Positions 17,517 through 25,986 of a stretch of 64,000 nucleotides of DNA are shown here, piece after piece. Origin of the DNA: Streptomyces sp. 6-11-2 (lineage in GTDB: Bacteria; Actinomycetota; Actinomycetes; Streptomycetales; Streptomycetaceae); assembly GCF_006540305.1 (NCBI RefSeq), contig NZ_BJOR01000002.1:186001-250000 (forward strand), written 5' to 3'. The notes under the pieces were generated by a model. That model did not search any database and had not been told where the DNA came from. It saw nothing but the letters and a program-made list of their open reading frames with translations. The translations under genes were made by a program, and so were the position numbers. Each line of letters starts with the position of its first letter. The stretch's first letter is position 1.

Positions 17517-17966
17517 TCACACTCCTGGCGCAGGCCGTACGGCGATGCCGTTCCGCTCCAGCAGCGCCGCCGTGACCCCGTCTCCCGGCATCAACTCCCC
17601 GGTGAACGAACCGTCGTGGACCACACCGCGTCCGCACGAGGGACTGCGCGGCATCAACAGAGCCTCGGTGCAGCCGGCGCTCCGCGCCGCCGCCAGGGCG
17701 CGTCGTGCTCCGTGCACGAATTCTGCCGTCACGTCACGCCCGGTGTCGTCGACGACCCGAGCCGTCCCGTCGAGCACGTCGTACCCGTCGCCGCCCACCA
17801 GTTCCGCAGGCCGCCGCGGGGTCACGAGCCCGCCCGCGACCTCCGGGCAGAAGGAGACGACTTCGCGGCCGGTCACTGCCGCCTCGACCTCCGAGGACCC
17901 CTTGTGACGCCCGTCGAACCGGCACGGCACCCCGCGCAGGCACGCGCTGACCAGGATTGCTTCCAC
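17517..17966 (-). CDS. DUF523 (TudS-like) iron-sulfur desulfidase
   Basis: A 149-residue DUF523 protein. Conserved cysteines are C9 in VSACLRG, C15 in VPCRFDG, C40 in SFCPE and C111 in RSPSCGRG. In the characterised TudS thiouracil desulfidase, members of this set hold a [4Fe-4S] cluster that accepts sulfur, and the CPE glutamate is catalytic; both are kept here. It could remove sulfur from thiolated pyrimidines or similar compounds. The family assignment is firm, the substrate is not. It abuts the truncated phosphotransferase fragment. Confidence 0.88.
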   Translation of the reverse strand: MEAILVSACLRGVPCRFDGRHKGSSEVEAAVTGREVVSFCPEVAGGLVTPRRPAELVGGDGYDVLDGTARVVDDTGRDVTAEFVHGARRALAAARSAGCTEALLMPRSPSCGRGVVHDGSFTGELMPGDGVTAALLERNGIAVRPAPGV

Positions 17967-18011
17967 GCGGCCAGGCTAACCGCGAGCGGCCCCCGAAGCC
18001 CGAGCGCTGAG

Positions 18012-19211
18012 TCACTCGGAGGGCTTCGATCGCTCTGATTCGGCAAGGAGGGCGGCAAGGCCCGCGGCAGTGAGGCAGGCGCCGGTCAGGGCGATGCTGT
18101 GGAGGCCGGGGGCCTCCAGGAGGTGTCCTCCGAGGAGGGCGCCGCCGGCGATGCCGGCGTTGATGGTGGCGGAGCCCGCCGCGGACGCGACCTCGACACT
18201 GCGGGGAGCCATACGCAGGATGCGGCTCTGCAGGGCGGTGAGCAGGGCTGCCAGAGCCAGGCCGAGCACGGCGACCGCCGTCACCGCGGCCCACGGACGG
18301 CTGCCCGCGCCCGCGAGGACCGTCAGGGCCGCGGCCAGGAGCACCACCGTGCCGGTCATCGTGGCCCTGGCGTTGCGGTCGGACAGCGCACCCGACACGC
18401 AGGTTCCGGCCAGGCCCGCCAGACCGTTCAGCAGGAGCACCACGCTGACGGTGTCCGAGGACAGGCCGGTGGCTCGGGTGAGGAAGACGGCGACGTACGT
18501 GTAGAAGGTGAAGACGCCCGCGACGACCAGCCCGGTGGCCGCCATCAGCAGGACGAAGCGCGAGCGGCTGCGCCGTGGGGCGATGGACACCGGGTCCCGC
18601 CCGGCCGGGGCCGATGGCAGCAGGAGCGCGACAGCCACCCCGGCCACCAGACCGAGGGCGCTCATGACCAGGAACGGGACCCGCCATTCGGTCCGCTGTC
18701 CCAGCCAGGTCCCCGCCGGGACACCGACCGCGCTCGCCAGCGGAATTCCGCTGAACAGTGCCCCGACCACCTTGGCGCGCACCGCCTCGCGGAACATGTT
18801 CGTGGCGGTCGCCGCGATCACCGACAAGAGCACCGCATGGGTCAGCGCGATCAGGATCTGCGCCGCCAGCAGGACGCCGTAGCCGGGTGCCAGAGCGGAC
18901 AGCGAGGTGGCCGCGGCGAAGAGGATCAGCAGGGCGGTGAGCAGGCGGCGGCGCGGGAGGCGCCGGGTCGCCCCGGTCAGCGGTACCGCGGTGACGGTGA
19001 CCACCAGCCCGTAGCCGGTCACCAGCAGCCCGACCGACGATTCCGGCACGTTCAGCCCGGAGGCGATCTGCGGCAGCAGTCCGATCGGCAGGCTCTGCAC
19101 GCTGCTGTACACGAACAGCGCCAACGTGAGCGCCGCCACCGCGGCCAGCGCTCGGGCCCGGCCGACCGGCCCGGTCGTCTCGGAAGGGATCACATGGGAA
19201 GGGCCCTGCAT
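18012..19211 (-). CDS. MFS transporter, DHA1 12-helix type
   Basis: A 399-residue transporter with about 12 hydrophobic segments. It opens with LTLALFVYSSVQSLPIGLLPQIASGL, as in AraJ/chloramphenicol-resistance-like DHA1 exporters, and has MFS motif-A-like GATRRLPRRRLL. The second half has GLAGLAGTCVSGALSDRNAR. ATG 19211, with GGAAAGG nine bases upstream, is preferred over the start at 19238. The DUF523 gene lies 45 bases downstream on the same strand. Substrate unknown. Confidence 0.9.
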   Translation of the reverse strand: MQGPSHVIPSETTGPVGRARALAAVAALTLALFVYSSVQSLPIGLLPQIASGLNVPESSVGLLVTGYGLVVTVTAVPLTGATRRLPRRRLLTALLILFAAATSLSALAPGYGVLLAAQILIALTHAVLLSVIAATATNMFREAVRAKVVGALFSGIPLASAVGVPAGTWLGQRTEWRVPFLVMSALGLVAGVAVALLLPSAPAGRDPVSIAPRRSRSRFVLLMAATGLVVAGVFTFYTYVAVFLTRATGLSSDTVSVVLLLNGLAGLAGTCVSGALSDRNARATMTGTVVLLAAALTVLAGAGSRPWAAVTAVAVLGLALAALLTALQSRILRMAPRSVEVASAAGSATINAGIAGGALLGGHLLEAPGLHSIALTGACLTAAGLAALLAESERSKPSE

Positions 19212-19411
19212 GGGGACACGCCTTTCCAGCATGCCCACCCACCCGGGAGCCGAACTCCCAACGATCCACCGTTACTTGGACGGTGGCTGACGTGCCGAAC
19301 TGTACGGCCTTCACCAGGGCGACACAACGGACCCACACTGCGGAGGAGAGGCGAAGGCGAACGATGCGACATGCGGCCGTCGCGTCGGCATCGGTATCCG
19401 CCGCGCGGCGG

Positions 19412-20236
19412 TCAGTGCTCCTGGGCCGTCGGGCGCACCATGATCTCGTTGATCGCGGCGTGCGCGGGCTGGGTGATCATGAACGTGATGGCGCGGGCGA
19501 TGTCCTCGGCACGCAACCAGGATTCCTCGGGCAGGTCACGGGCGGCGAGGCGCCCGCCGCCGGTCGCCATCTCGGTCACGGTCAAGCCCGGTTCGATCAG
19601 CCCTACCCGCACACCCCTTCCGGTCACTTCCTGGCGCATGGCCTCGCTGAACGCGCACACCGCGTGCTTCGTCGCCGAGTACACGGCGTTGTTCCTTCGC
19701 GCCACCCTGCCCGCGACCGAGCTGACGTTCACGAGATCGGCGGTCCCACGCGGCCCGTCCGCCGCCGCCCGCAGCAGATGCGGCAACGCCGAGCGTGACA
19801 TCTGCAGGACGGCGTTGAGGTTGAGGTCGACCATCCGCTCCCACTCCGCCGGGTCACCCTCCTCGACGGGACCCATGGCCACGTAACCGGCGTTGTTCAC
19901 CAGCACGTCCAACCGCGCGAAGCGGCCGACGGCGTCCTCGACGGCCTGACGTGCCTGCCCGGGATCGCCCAGGTCGGCGGTGAGAACGGCGCACGAGCCG
20001 CCCTGGTCACGGATGCTCGTGGCCAGTTCCTCCAGCCGCCCGGTGCGTCGGGCGACGACCGCCACGGCCGCGCCCTGCCGGGCCAGTTGCCAGGCGGTCG
20101 CCGCACCGATGCCGCTGGACGCACCGGTCACCAGAGCCGCGCATCCCGACAACGGGGCTTCGGCGTCGGCGCCCGGCAACGTGTCGCTCCGATCCGCAGC
20201 CCTCATCGGCCCGGTCTTCGGATCCCTCACGCTCAT
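19412..20236 (-). CDS. SDR-family oxidoreductase
   Basis: A 274-residue SDR: ALVTGASSGIG near residue 35, DVLVNNAGYVAMG, catalytic serine in LVNVSSVAGRV and YSATK. The C-terminal region (IEPGLTVTEMATGG...ARAITFMITQPAHAAINEIMVRPTAQE) is typical of YdfG/NADP-dependent serine-dehydrogenase-like SDRs. An N-terminal extension of about 30 residues precedes the fold, so the true start may be the later ATG near 20206. Substrate unknown. Confidence 0.88.
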   Translation of the reverse strand: MSVRDPKTGPMRAADRSDTLPGADAEAPLSGCAALVTGASSGIGAATAWQLARQGAAVAVVARRTGRLEELATSIRDQGGSCAVLTADLGDPGQARQAVEDAVGRFARLDVLVNNAGYVAMGPVEEGDPAEWERMVDLNLNAVLQMSRSALPHLLRAAADGPRGTADLVNVSSVAGRVARRNNAVYSATKHAVCAFSEAMRQEVTGRGVRVGLIEPGLTVTEMATGGGRLAARDLPEESWLRAEDIARAITFMITQPAHAAINEIMVRPTAQEH

Positions 20237-20406
20237 CACCGCCCTTCACGGATCGCATCCACCGCCGCGTCCCGCCGTGCCCGGCGATGTGCTGCCTGCT
20301 CTCGCAGCTTGCACCAGGTGGTCCGAGACCGCCTCCCGCCGCAGACGGCCGGGTGTGGGCGATCGGCCTCCCGGCTCCGGGTGCGGTCGGCTGTGGCGCA
20401 TCGCGA

Positions 20407-21324
20407 TCACTGGCCGTAGTCTCCGGCGCGCCCCTCGGACAGTGCCGCGTTGCGCAGGTGTTCGGCGAGCGCCGCGGCGGCTGGCGACGAGGCGCGGTCC
20501 TTGACGCCCCAGGCCAGCAGATGGTGGCGGCGGGCCCAGGGATCCTGCAGTTCGCACACGGTGAGCGGCCGGCCGGGGTCGATGGCACGACGCGGTACGA
20601 CGGCGAGCCCGACGCCTGCGGCAGCGAGGGCGACGAGGACGCCGAGGTCGGCGACGGTGGTGCGGTAGCGCGCCACCGGAGCGCGCGGCCCGAGGTGCTT
20701 CTCGATCCAGCGGCGCAGCGAGGAGCCGGCGTCGAGCCCGACGAGCGGGTGCTCGGCGACCTCGCTGTAGGTCAGTGAGGTCCGGCCGGCGATGATGCCT
20801 CCGGCCTGGCCGATCACCACGAGGGAGTCGTCACCGAGGGGCTCCATGCGCAGGCCGCAGTCACGGGCCTCGTCGTCGACGACGACCCCCAGGTCCGCCT
20901 CGCCGTCGGCGAGCAGCCGCACCGTTTGCGGCGTGCGGCTCTCGCACACCGTGACGTCGACGTCCGGGTGCGCGCGGAGGAACGAGACCAGGGCCTGGGG
21001 AACGAGCCGGTGTATCGCGGATCCGCCCGCCAACAGGGTCAGGGGAGCGGCCGGTGACCGGGTGTAGCTGGCGACGGCGCTTTCGAGCCGCGCGGTCTGG
21101 TCCAGCACGTCGCGTGCGTGGCGTGCCAGCGTCGTCCCCGCCGGTGTGGGCCGTACGCCGCGTCGCCCGCGGATCAGCAAGGCCACGCCGGCGTGGTGCT
21201 CCAGCGAGCGCACCCTGGCGCTGGCCGAAGGAAGGCTCAGGTGCATCCGTTCCGCGCCGGCCGTGATCGACCCCTCCGTCACGATGTGGAGAAAGAGCCG
21301 CAGATCGTCCAGGTCATAGCGCAC
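20407..21324 (-). CDS. LysR-family transcriptional regulator
   Basis: A 305-residue LysR regulator. The N-terminal helix-turn-helix is clear (LRLFLHIVTEGSITAGAERMHLSLPSASARVRSLEHHAGVALL), followed by a substrate-binding-fold effector domain (LTLLAGGSAIHRLVPQALVSFLRAHPDVDVTV). It starts with GTG 21324 and is divergent from a TSUP membrane transporter. The 107-base intergenic region holds paired inverted repeats, the classic arrangement for LysR control of the divergent gene plus autoregulation. Confidence 0.92.
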   Translation of the reverse strand: MRYDLDDLRLFLHIVTEGSITAGAERMHLSLPSASARVRSLEHHAGVALLIRGRRGVRPTPAGTTLARHARDVLDQTARLESAVASYTRSPAAPLTLLAGGSAIHRLVPQALVSFLRAHPDVDVTVCESRTPQTVRLLADGEADLGVVVDDEARDCGLRMEPLGDDSLVVIGQAGGIIAGRTSLTYSEVAEHPLVGLDAGSSLRRWIEKHLGPRAPVARYRTTVADLGVLVALAAAGVGLAVVPRRAIDPGRPLTVCELQDPWARRHHLLAWGVKDRASSPAAAALAEHLRNAALSEGRAGDYGQ

Positions 21325-21330
21325 TGTCCC

Positions 21331-21377
21331 AGCCTAAAGCTCAGCCTTAGGCACAGCCTAAGGTCCAGGCTTAGGCT
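21331..21377. promoter_or_regulatory. LysR operator: two inverted repeats
   Basis: The region is built from four copies of one half-site. GCCTAA (21332-21337) and TTAGGC (21347-21352) form an outer dyad; AGCCTAAG (21355-21362) and CTTAGGCT (21370-21377) form a perfect 8-bp-arm dyad with a seven-base spacer. Dyad centres are about 24 bases apart. It lies 7-53 bases before the LysR start and 55 bases before the TSUP gene. Confidence 0.75.
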
Positions 21378-21431
21378 GGCTGTGCCGATTACGCATTGTG
21401 GACGCACTGCTCGCGCGGCGATGCTCGGCGG

Positions 21432-22205
21432 GTGTCGGAGTTGTTTCCTGTCCTGCTTGCCGGTGTCGCCGCGGGAGTGCTGAACGCCATGGGTGGTGGG
21501 GGCACGTTCGTGGCGCTGCCCGCTCTGGTGGCGCTCGGTCTGCCGCCGCTGACGGCGAACGCGTTGTCGCGGGTCGCCCTCATGCCGGGTGCCGTGGCCA
21601 GTGCATGGGTCTACCAGGGCGAACTCAGCCCGATCGGGGCGACGTCGACCAGGGTGCTGACAGTGGTCAGCGCGGCCGGCGGCGCAGTCGGTGCCGGTCT
21701 GCTGCTGGCGCTGCCTGCCTCGTCGTTCGACGCCGCGGTGCCGTGGCTGCTCGCCCTGGCCACGGTTCTCCTCGCCTTTGGACGCCGTATCTCCCGGGTG
21801 GTGAGCACGGTGCGGGGAAGCTCGGCCGGCATGAGTTCGCGGGCCGTCCTGATCGGGCAGTTCTTCCTCTCCGTGTACGGCGGATACTTCGGCGGTGCCG
21901 TAGGCATCATGATGCTGGCCCTGTGGAGCATCGGCCTCGGTCTCGACGCCGCGGACAGCAATCCGATGCGGATCGTGCAGCTCGCGGCGGTCTGTCTCGG
22001 CGCGACGGTGCTGTTCCTCGTGGCCTCGGACGCGCTGAGCGCTCCGCTTGTCCTCACCGTCACCGTGGTCGGGACGGTGATCGGCGGCTTCGCCGGCGCC
22101 CACTTGGCACGCCGTCTGCCCGCCCGGCTGCTGCGTGGTGTCATCCTCACCACCGCCGTCGTCATGACCGTTCTGTATTTCCTGCGCGATCTCCTGCGCG
22201 GCTGA
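21432..22205 (+). CDS. TSUP (TauE/SafE) family exporter
   Basis: A 257-residue membrane protein with about eight hydrophobic segments and the twofold motif of sulfite-exporter TauE/SafE proteins: GVLNAMGGGGTFVALPALVALGLPPLTANA in the first half and GGYFGGAVGIMMLALWSIGLGLDAADSN in the second. Family members export sulfite, sulfonates or other organic anions. The GTG at 21432 is preferred because the preceding codons are not hydrophobic. The divergent LysR regulator probably controls it. Confidence 0.9.
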   Translation: MSELFPVLLAGVAAGVLNAMGGGGTFVALPALVALGLPPLTANALSRVALMPGAVASAWVYQGELSPIGATSTRVLTVVSAAGGAVGAGLLLALPASSFDAAVPWLLALATVLLAFGRRISRVVSTVRGSSAGMSSRAVLIGQFFLSVYGGYFGGAVGIMMLALWSIGLGLDAADSNPMRIVQLAAVCLGATVLFLVASDALSAPLVLTVTVVGTVIGGFAGAHLARRLPARLLRGVILTTAVVMTVLYFLRDLLRG

Positions 22206-22224
22206 GCACGTGGGGGAGCCTGCG

Positions 22225-22812
22225 ATGACCGTCCCCGATCGGGGGGAGCCAAGGGTGATCGACATGAGCGAAGGCGACACGGGAGCCGCCGCGCCGTACA
22301 CGGATGCGGCGCGAGCGAGGCTGGTGATGGCCTACGACGCCTGCGTACTGGCCGACCTCGCGCGGGCCGCGGTTCCCATCGGCGAGCACGAGCTGAACAC
22401 CGACGGGACCACCCGTTCGCCGGGTGCCGTACTGGCCGACGCCGCCCGGGTCCTCGTCGCGGCGCGGCGGTTCTTCGAGACCGCCGCGGTGTTCGAGCGC
22501 GTGGGTGGCGCCGACTGGCAACGCATCGGCGACGTCCTGGGTGTGCCTCCGCAAGCCGCCCGGGCGCGCTTCGCCATGGCCGAGACCGGCTTCCGGGAGG
22601 AACTGCTCCTCCCCGGGGGAACCGGCCCCACCGAAGCAGGCGGGACGAGCAGCCTGCGCGCCCACATGGCCGGAGAACCGCTGGAAACGGCTCTCGATCT
22701 CGACGACTGGGTCCTGCGCCATCAGGACGGAGACGACGCTCTCGGCCCCACACCGGTCTCCGGCGGCTTGACCCGGATCGATCCTCCACGCCACGCCGAG
22801 AAGCACCCTTGA
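22225..22812 (+). CDS. hypothetical protein with HTH-like segment
   Basis: A 195-residue soluble protein I do not recognise. The central region is helical and alanine-rich, and contains ADWQRIGDVLGVPPQAARARF, which has the spacing of a sigma-factor-like helix-turn-helix (compare common streptomycete small HTH proteins that test whether a locus is run by an MerR/sigma-like switch). The tail is proline- and glycine-rich. GGGGGAG lies six bases before ATG 22225. It follows the TSUP gene by 19 bases, so the two may be cotranscribed. It ends at a strong hairpin. Confidence 0.7.
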   Translation: MTVPDRGEPRVIDMSEGDTGAAAPYTDAARARLVMAYDACVLADLARAAVPIGEHELNTDGTTRSPGAVLADAARVLVAARRFFETAAVFERVGGADWQRIGDVLGVPPQAARARFAMAETGFREELLLPGGTGPTEAGGTSSLRAHMAGEPLETALDLDDWVLRHQDGDDALGPTPVSGGLTRIDPPRHAEKHP

Positions 22813-22815
22813 CCA

Positions 22816-22858
22816 GACGCTCCGGGGGGTCGTTGGCGGGAACGGCCCCCGGAGCGTC
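22816..22858. terminator. bidirectional hairpin terminator
   Basis: GACGCTCCGGGGG at 22816-22828 pairs perfectly with CCCCCGGAGCGTC at 22846-22858 around a 17-base loop. It sits between two convergent genes, the hypothetical protein and phoX, and can serve both. Confidence 0.75.
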
Positions 22859-22866
22859 GTCGGGTC

Positions 22867-24942
22867 TCAGGCGCCGATGTCGCGGCCGTCGGTGCGCCAC
22901 ACCGAGACCACGGCCGGGCGGACGATCTTGCCGGGACCGTCGGGCCAGGTGCTGGCCGGCTTCTCCACGGACGCGCCGTCGATCTCGCCCGGGTGCTGCA
23001 CGGCCACCACCACGCGCCGGTCCTGGACGATCGGCCCGCAGGTCTCGGCGCCGGCGGGCACCGTCAGGAACTGCTTGAGCTCACCGCGCCGGTCGCCGCG
23101 CGTCGCGACGCCGAAGAGGCCGTCGTGGGAGCCGAGTTGGGCGCCGTCGGTGGCGATCCACAGGTTGCCGTGCGGGTCGAAGGCCACGTTGTCGGGGCAG
23201 GAGATGGGACTGACCTTGTCCTTGGGGAACCCGGCGAAGTAGGTGGACGGGTCGGCGGGGTCGCCGGCGACGAGGAAGACCGACCAGGCGAACGTGGTGC
23301 TCTCGGGCCGGTCGCGGCCCTCGGTGAGCTCCAGGATGTGCCCGTGCTTGTTGGCGTTGCGGGGGTTGGCCTCGTCGGCGGGCGCCTCGCCGCTCTTGCC
23401 GCGGTTGGTGTTGTTGGTGAGGACGACGTAGACCTTGCCGGTGTGCGGGGAGGGCTCGATGTCCTCGGGGCGGTCCATCTTGGTGGCGCCGACCTTGTCG
23501 CCCGCCAGCCGCGTGAACACGAACACCTCTTCGGCGGTCATGCCCGCGACGTGGGAGACGGCGCCGTGGGCGGTGGCGGTGGCGAGCGGAATCCAGGTGC
23601 CGGAGCCGTCGAACTCGCCGTCGCTCGGGAGCTTGCCGCTGCCGTCGATCTCGGAGGCGGGGGAGTCGCCGGTGAGCTTGGCGACATAGAGGGTGCCCTC
23701 GTCGAGCAGCGTCAGGTTGTGCTCACGCGCCCCGCGGCTGTTCCCGTGCCGCATCTGCTTGCTGCCGACGAACTTGTAGAAGTAGTCGAACCGCTCGTCG
23801 TCGCCGGAGTAGACGACGGGCCGCCCGTCCGCGGTGAGCCGCACGGTGGCGGCCTCGTGCTTGAAGCGGCCGAGGGCGGTGCGCTTGCGGGGCGTGGAGG
23901 TGGGGTCGTACGGGTCGAACTCGACGACGTAGCCGAAGCGGTGGACCTCGTTGGGTTCCTGGGCGATGTCGAACCGCTTGTCGAACCGTTCCCACTTCCG
24001 CTCGGTGGCACCGGTCCCGATGCCGTACCGCTTGTCGGTGGTCCGGCCGCCGTTGGCGAAGTACTGGTTGAAGTTCTCCTCGCCGTGGAGGGTGGTGCCC
24101 CACGGGGTGACGCCGCCGGAGCAGTTGTTGAGGGTGCCGAGCACCTTGCGGCCGCTCGGGTCCGCGGAGGTCTTCAGGAGGGCGGACCCGGCGACCGGCC
24201 CGGTGAGGCGGAACTCGCTGGTGGCGGTCACACGGCGGTTGAGGGGGTGGCGGGGGACGGCGGTGAGGCGTCCGGAGCGCTTGTCGTTCCGGACCACGAC
24301 GGCGGCCAGACCGTGCGCGGCCCAGGCGACCTCGACCTGCTGCCGGGTGGGGTTCTCGGGGTCGTACCCCCGGAACATGATCACCTCGTCGGTGTACTCG
24401 TGGTTGGCGACGAGGAGTTGGAGGTCGTGCTCGCCCTGGATCGGCAGCAGGGCGAGGAAGTCGTTGTTGTACCCGAACTGGCCGGCCTGGGCGGCGGCGG
24501 TCTGGTTCTCGGGGTCGAAGGCGGGCGCGCCGCGGAGGATGGGGTCGCCCCAGCGGATGACCACGTTCTGGTCGTAACCGGCCGGGACGGTGACGGCGTC
24601 GGCGGCGTTGGGGGCGACGGGGGTGAAGCACAGGCCGCGGGCGGCGTCACCGCTGCCCCCGGCGGCTCCCTGCCCCTTCGCGGGGGCGGCCTGGGCCTCG
24701 GGCGCCGCGGCCGTGAGGGCGGCCGTGCCGGTGGCGGCGGCCACGGTCACGACGGCGGCGGCGCGCAGCGCGGAACGGCGGCTGAGGGCAACGGCGATGA
24801 CGTCACCGACGTACTCGCCCGAGCTGGTGTTGGGCACCTCGTGGAAACACGCGTCGCCGCAGCGGTAGCGGCAGGTCAGGGCGGACCGCCCGCCGGGATG
24901 CGAACCGGACGGCGTTCCGATCAGCGGCAGCAGCTTGCGCAC
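22867..24942 (-). CDS. PhoX-family phosphatase (DUF839), Tat-exported
   Basis: A 691-residue exported phosphatase-like protein. The N-terminal region carries the twin-arginine signal LSRRSALRAAAVVTVAAATG around residues 55-75, preceded by an unusually long cytoplasmic stretch with several cysteines (CRYRCGDACFHEV), common in streptomycete PhoX proteins. The mature part has the DUF839 beta-propeller features PWGTTLHGEENFNQYF, GRFKHEAATV and DNVAFDPHGNLWIATDG. PhoX enzymes are calcium/iron alkaline phosphatases usually induced by phosphate starvation. GTG 24942 is chosen because GGGAGAG precedes it by four bases. Confidence 0.92.
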   Translation of the reverse strand: MRKLLPLIGTPSGSHPGGRSALTCRYRCGDACFHEVPNTSSGEYVGDVIAVALSRRSALRAAAVVTVAAATGTAALTAAAPEAQAAPAKGQGAAGGSGDAARGLCFTPVAPNAADAVTVPAGYDQNVVIRWGDPILRGAPAFDPENQTAAAQAGQFGYNNDFLALLPIQGEHDLQLLVANHEYTDEVIMFRGYDPENPTRQQVEVAWAAHGLAAVVVRNDKRSGRLTAVPRHPLNRRVTATSEFRLTGPVAGSALLKTSADPSGRKVLGTLNNCSGGVTPWGTTLHGEENFNQYFANGGRTTDKRYGIGTGATERKWERFDKRFDIAQEPNEVHRFGYVVEFDPYDPTSTPRKRTALGRFKHEAATVRLTADGRPVVYSGDDERFDYFYKFVGSKQMRHGNSRGAREHNLTLLDEGTLYVAKLTGDSPASEIDGSGKLPSDGEFDGSGTWIPLATATAHGAVSHVAGMTAEEVFVFTRLAGDKVGATKMDRPEDIEPSPHTGKVYVVLTNNTNRGKSGEAPADEANPRNANKHGHILELTEGRDRPESTTFAWSVFLVAGDPADPSTYFAGFPKDKVSPISCPDNVAFDPHGNLWIATDGAQLGSHDGLFGVATRGDRRGELKQFLTVPAGAETCGPIVQDRRVVVAVQHPGEIDGASVEKPASTWPDGPGKIVRPAVVSVWRTDGRDIGA

Positions 24943-25095
24943 TTTACTCTCCCTATACGAACTCTTGGTAGAGCGTGACGCTAGGAGGGCCGAGTGTGCC
25001 GTAGCCATGCCGGAGAATGTACGACCGGTGAACGGGATGCAGCCGTATGGGGGTTGGGCGCTGCCGGCGGGGGTGCCACACGGGGCCCCCGGACC

Positions 25096-25851
25096 TCACC
25101 GCTTCCCGGCGCGCGCCGTGAGCAGCGGCTGGAAGAAACCCGTCTGATGCGGCATCCGCCACACCGGGTCCTCGAATCCCGCGTCGGCCACGAGGGAGGC
25201 TAGCCGGTCCTGGCCGAGGGCTCAGTGGACCGCCCGGCGGACCGTGACCCGCCACTGCCCGCCTTCCGGCAGGAGTGGGAAGTGCTCCAAGTCGTAGTGC
25301 TCGCCGTCCTCGTGCCAGTGCCACAGCGGGAAGCCGATGGTTGGGCGCGCGCCGTCCGGGGACCCGTGGACCTGCGGAGGTGTCGAAGTGGGGCGGGTGC
25401 GCAGCAGGTCGTCGTAGGGGCGCGTGCTGGCCGGCAGCAGGCCGCCGGGACGCAGGACGCGGCGCATCTCCGCCAGGGCGGTGTGGACGTCCCGCTCCGT
25501 CAGCAGATGGGGCAGGGAGTTGTCGGCGCGGACGACGGCGTCGAACCGCGCGTCGGGGAACGGGAGATGCCGCATGTCGGCGGCGGCCGCGGGCAGCGTC
25601 GGATTCCGGTCGGCGGCCTCACGCGCGGCGCGGGCCGCGGCGCGGGGGCCGAGGTCCGTCCCGGTGACGCGGTGCCCGAGCAGGGCCAGGCCGATGGCCT
25701 GCGTACCGATGCCGCAGGAGCAGTCGAGCACCGCCACTCGCTCCTCGCCCAGGAGGGCGTCCAGGGCCCGGCCCTGCCGGCGCATACCGGCGTCCCAGTC
25801 CGCGTAGATCAGGCGGTAGTCGTCGGCCAGTTCGTCGTAGAAGCGCGCCAC
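25096..25851 (-). pseudogene. SAM-dependent methyltransferase, nonsense-interrupted
   Basis: The frame encodes a class I methyltransferase: FYDELADDYRLIYADWDAGMRR, motif I VLDCSCGIGTQAIGLA, VTGTDLG, FDAVVRADNSLPHL and LRPGGLL. It reaches WRVTVRRAVH and then TGA at 25224-25222. The same frame continues as ALGQDRLASLVADAGFEDP and on through VWRMPHQTGFFQPLLTARAGKR to a stop at 25096, exactly the C-terminal strands such enzymes need. The TGA most likely replaces TGG (VHWALGQDR). Without readthrough the protein lacks the last 40 residues and the closing beta hairpin. Confidence 0.75.
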
Positions 25852-25986
25852 CGAGGTCTCGGGCCTGGCCCGAGGTTGGTCTCCCGGCCCTTCCGCGGAC
25901 CCCGGCCGTGCCGGGTCGTCCGGTCGGGTACGTCCACGCCTGACTCAACGCTCCTGTGAAGAGGGGGGGAGGTGATCGCGATATGG

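Noticed and set aside
22993..24978. Plus-strand open frame of about 660 codons, very rich in Val and Gly, opposite phoX
   Set aside because: Low-complexity antisense of a clear PhoX gene, with no motif of its own.
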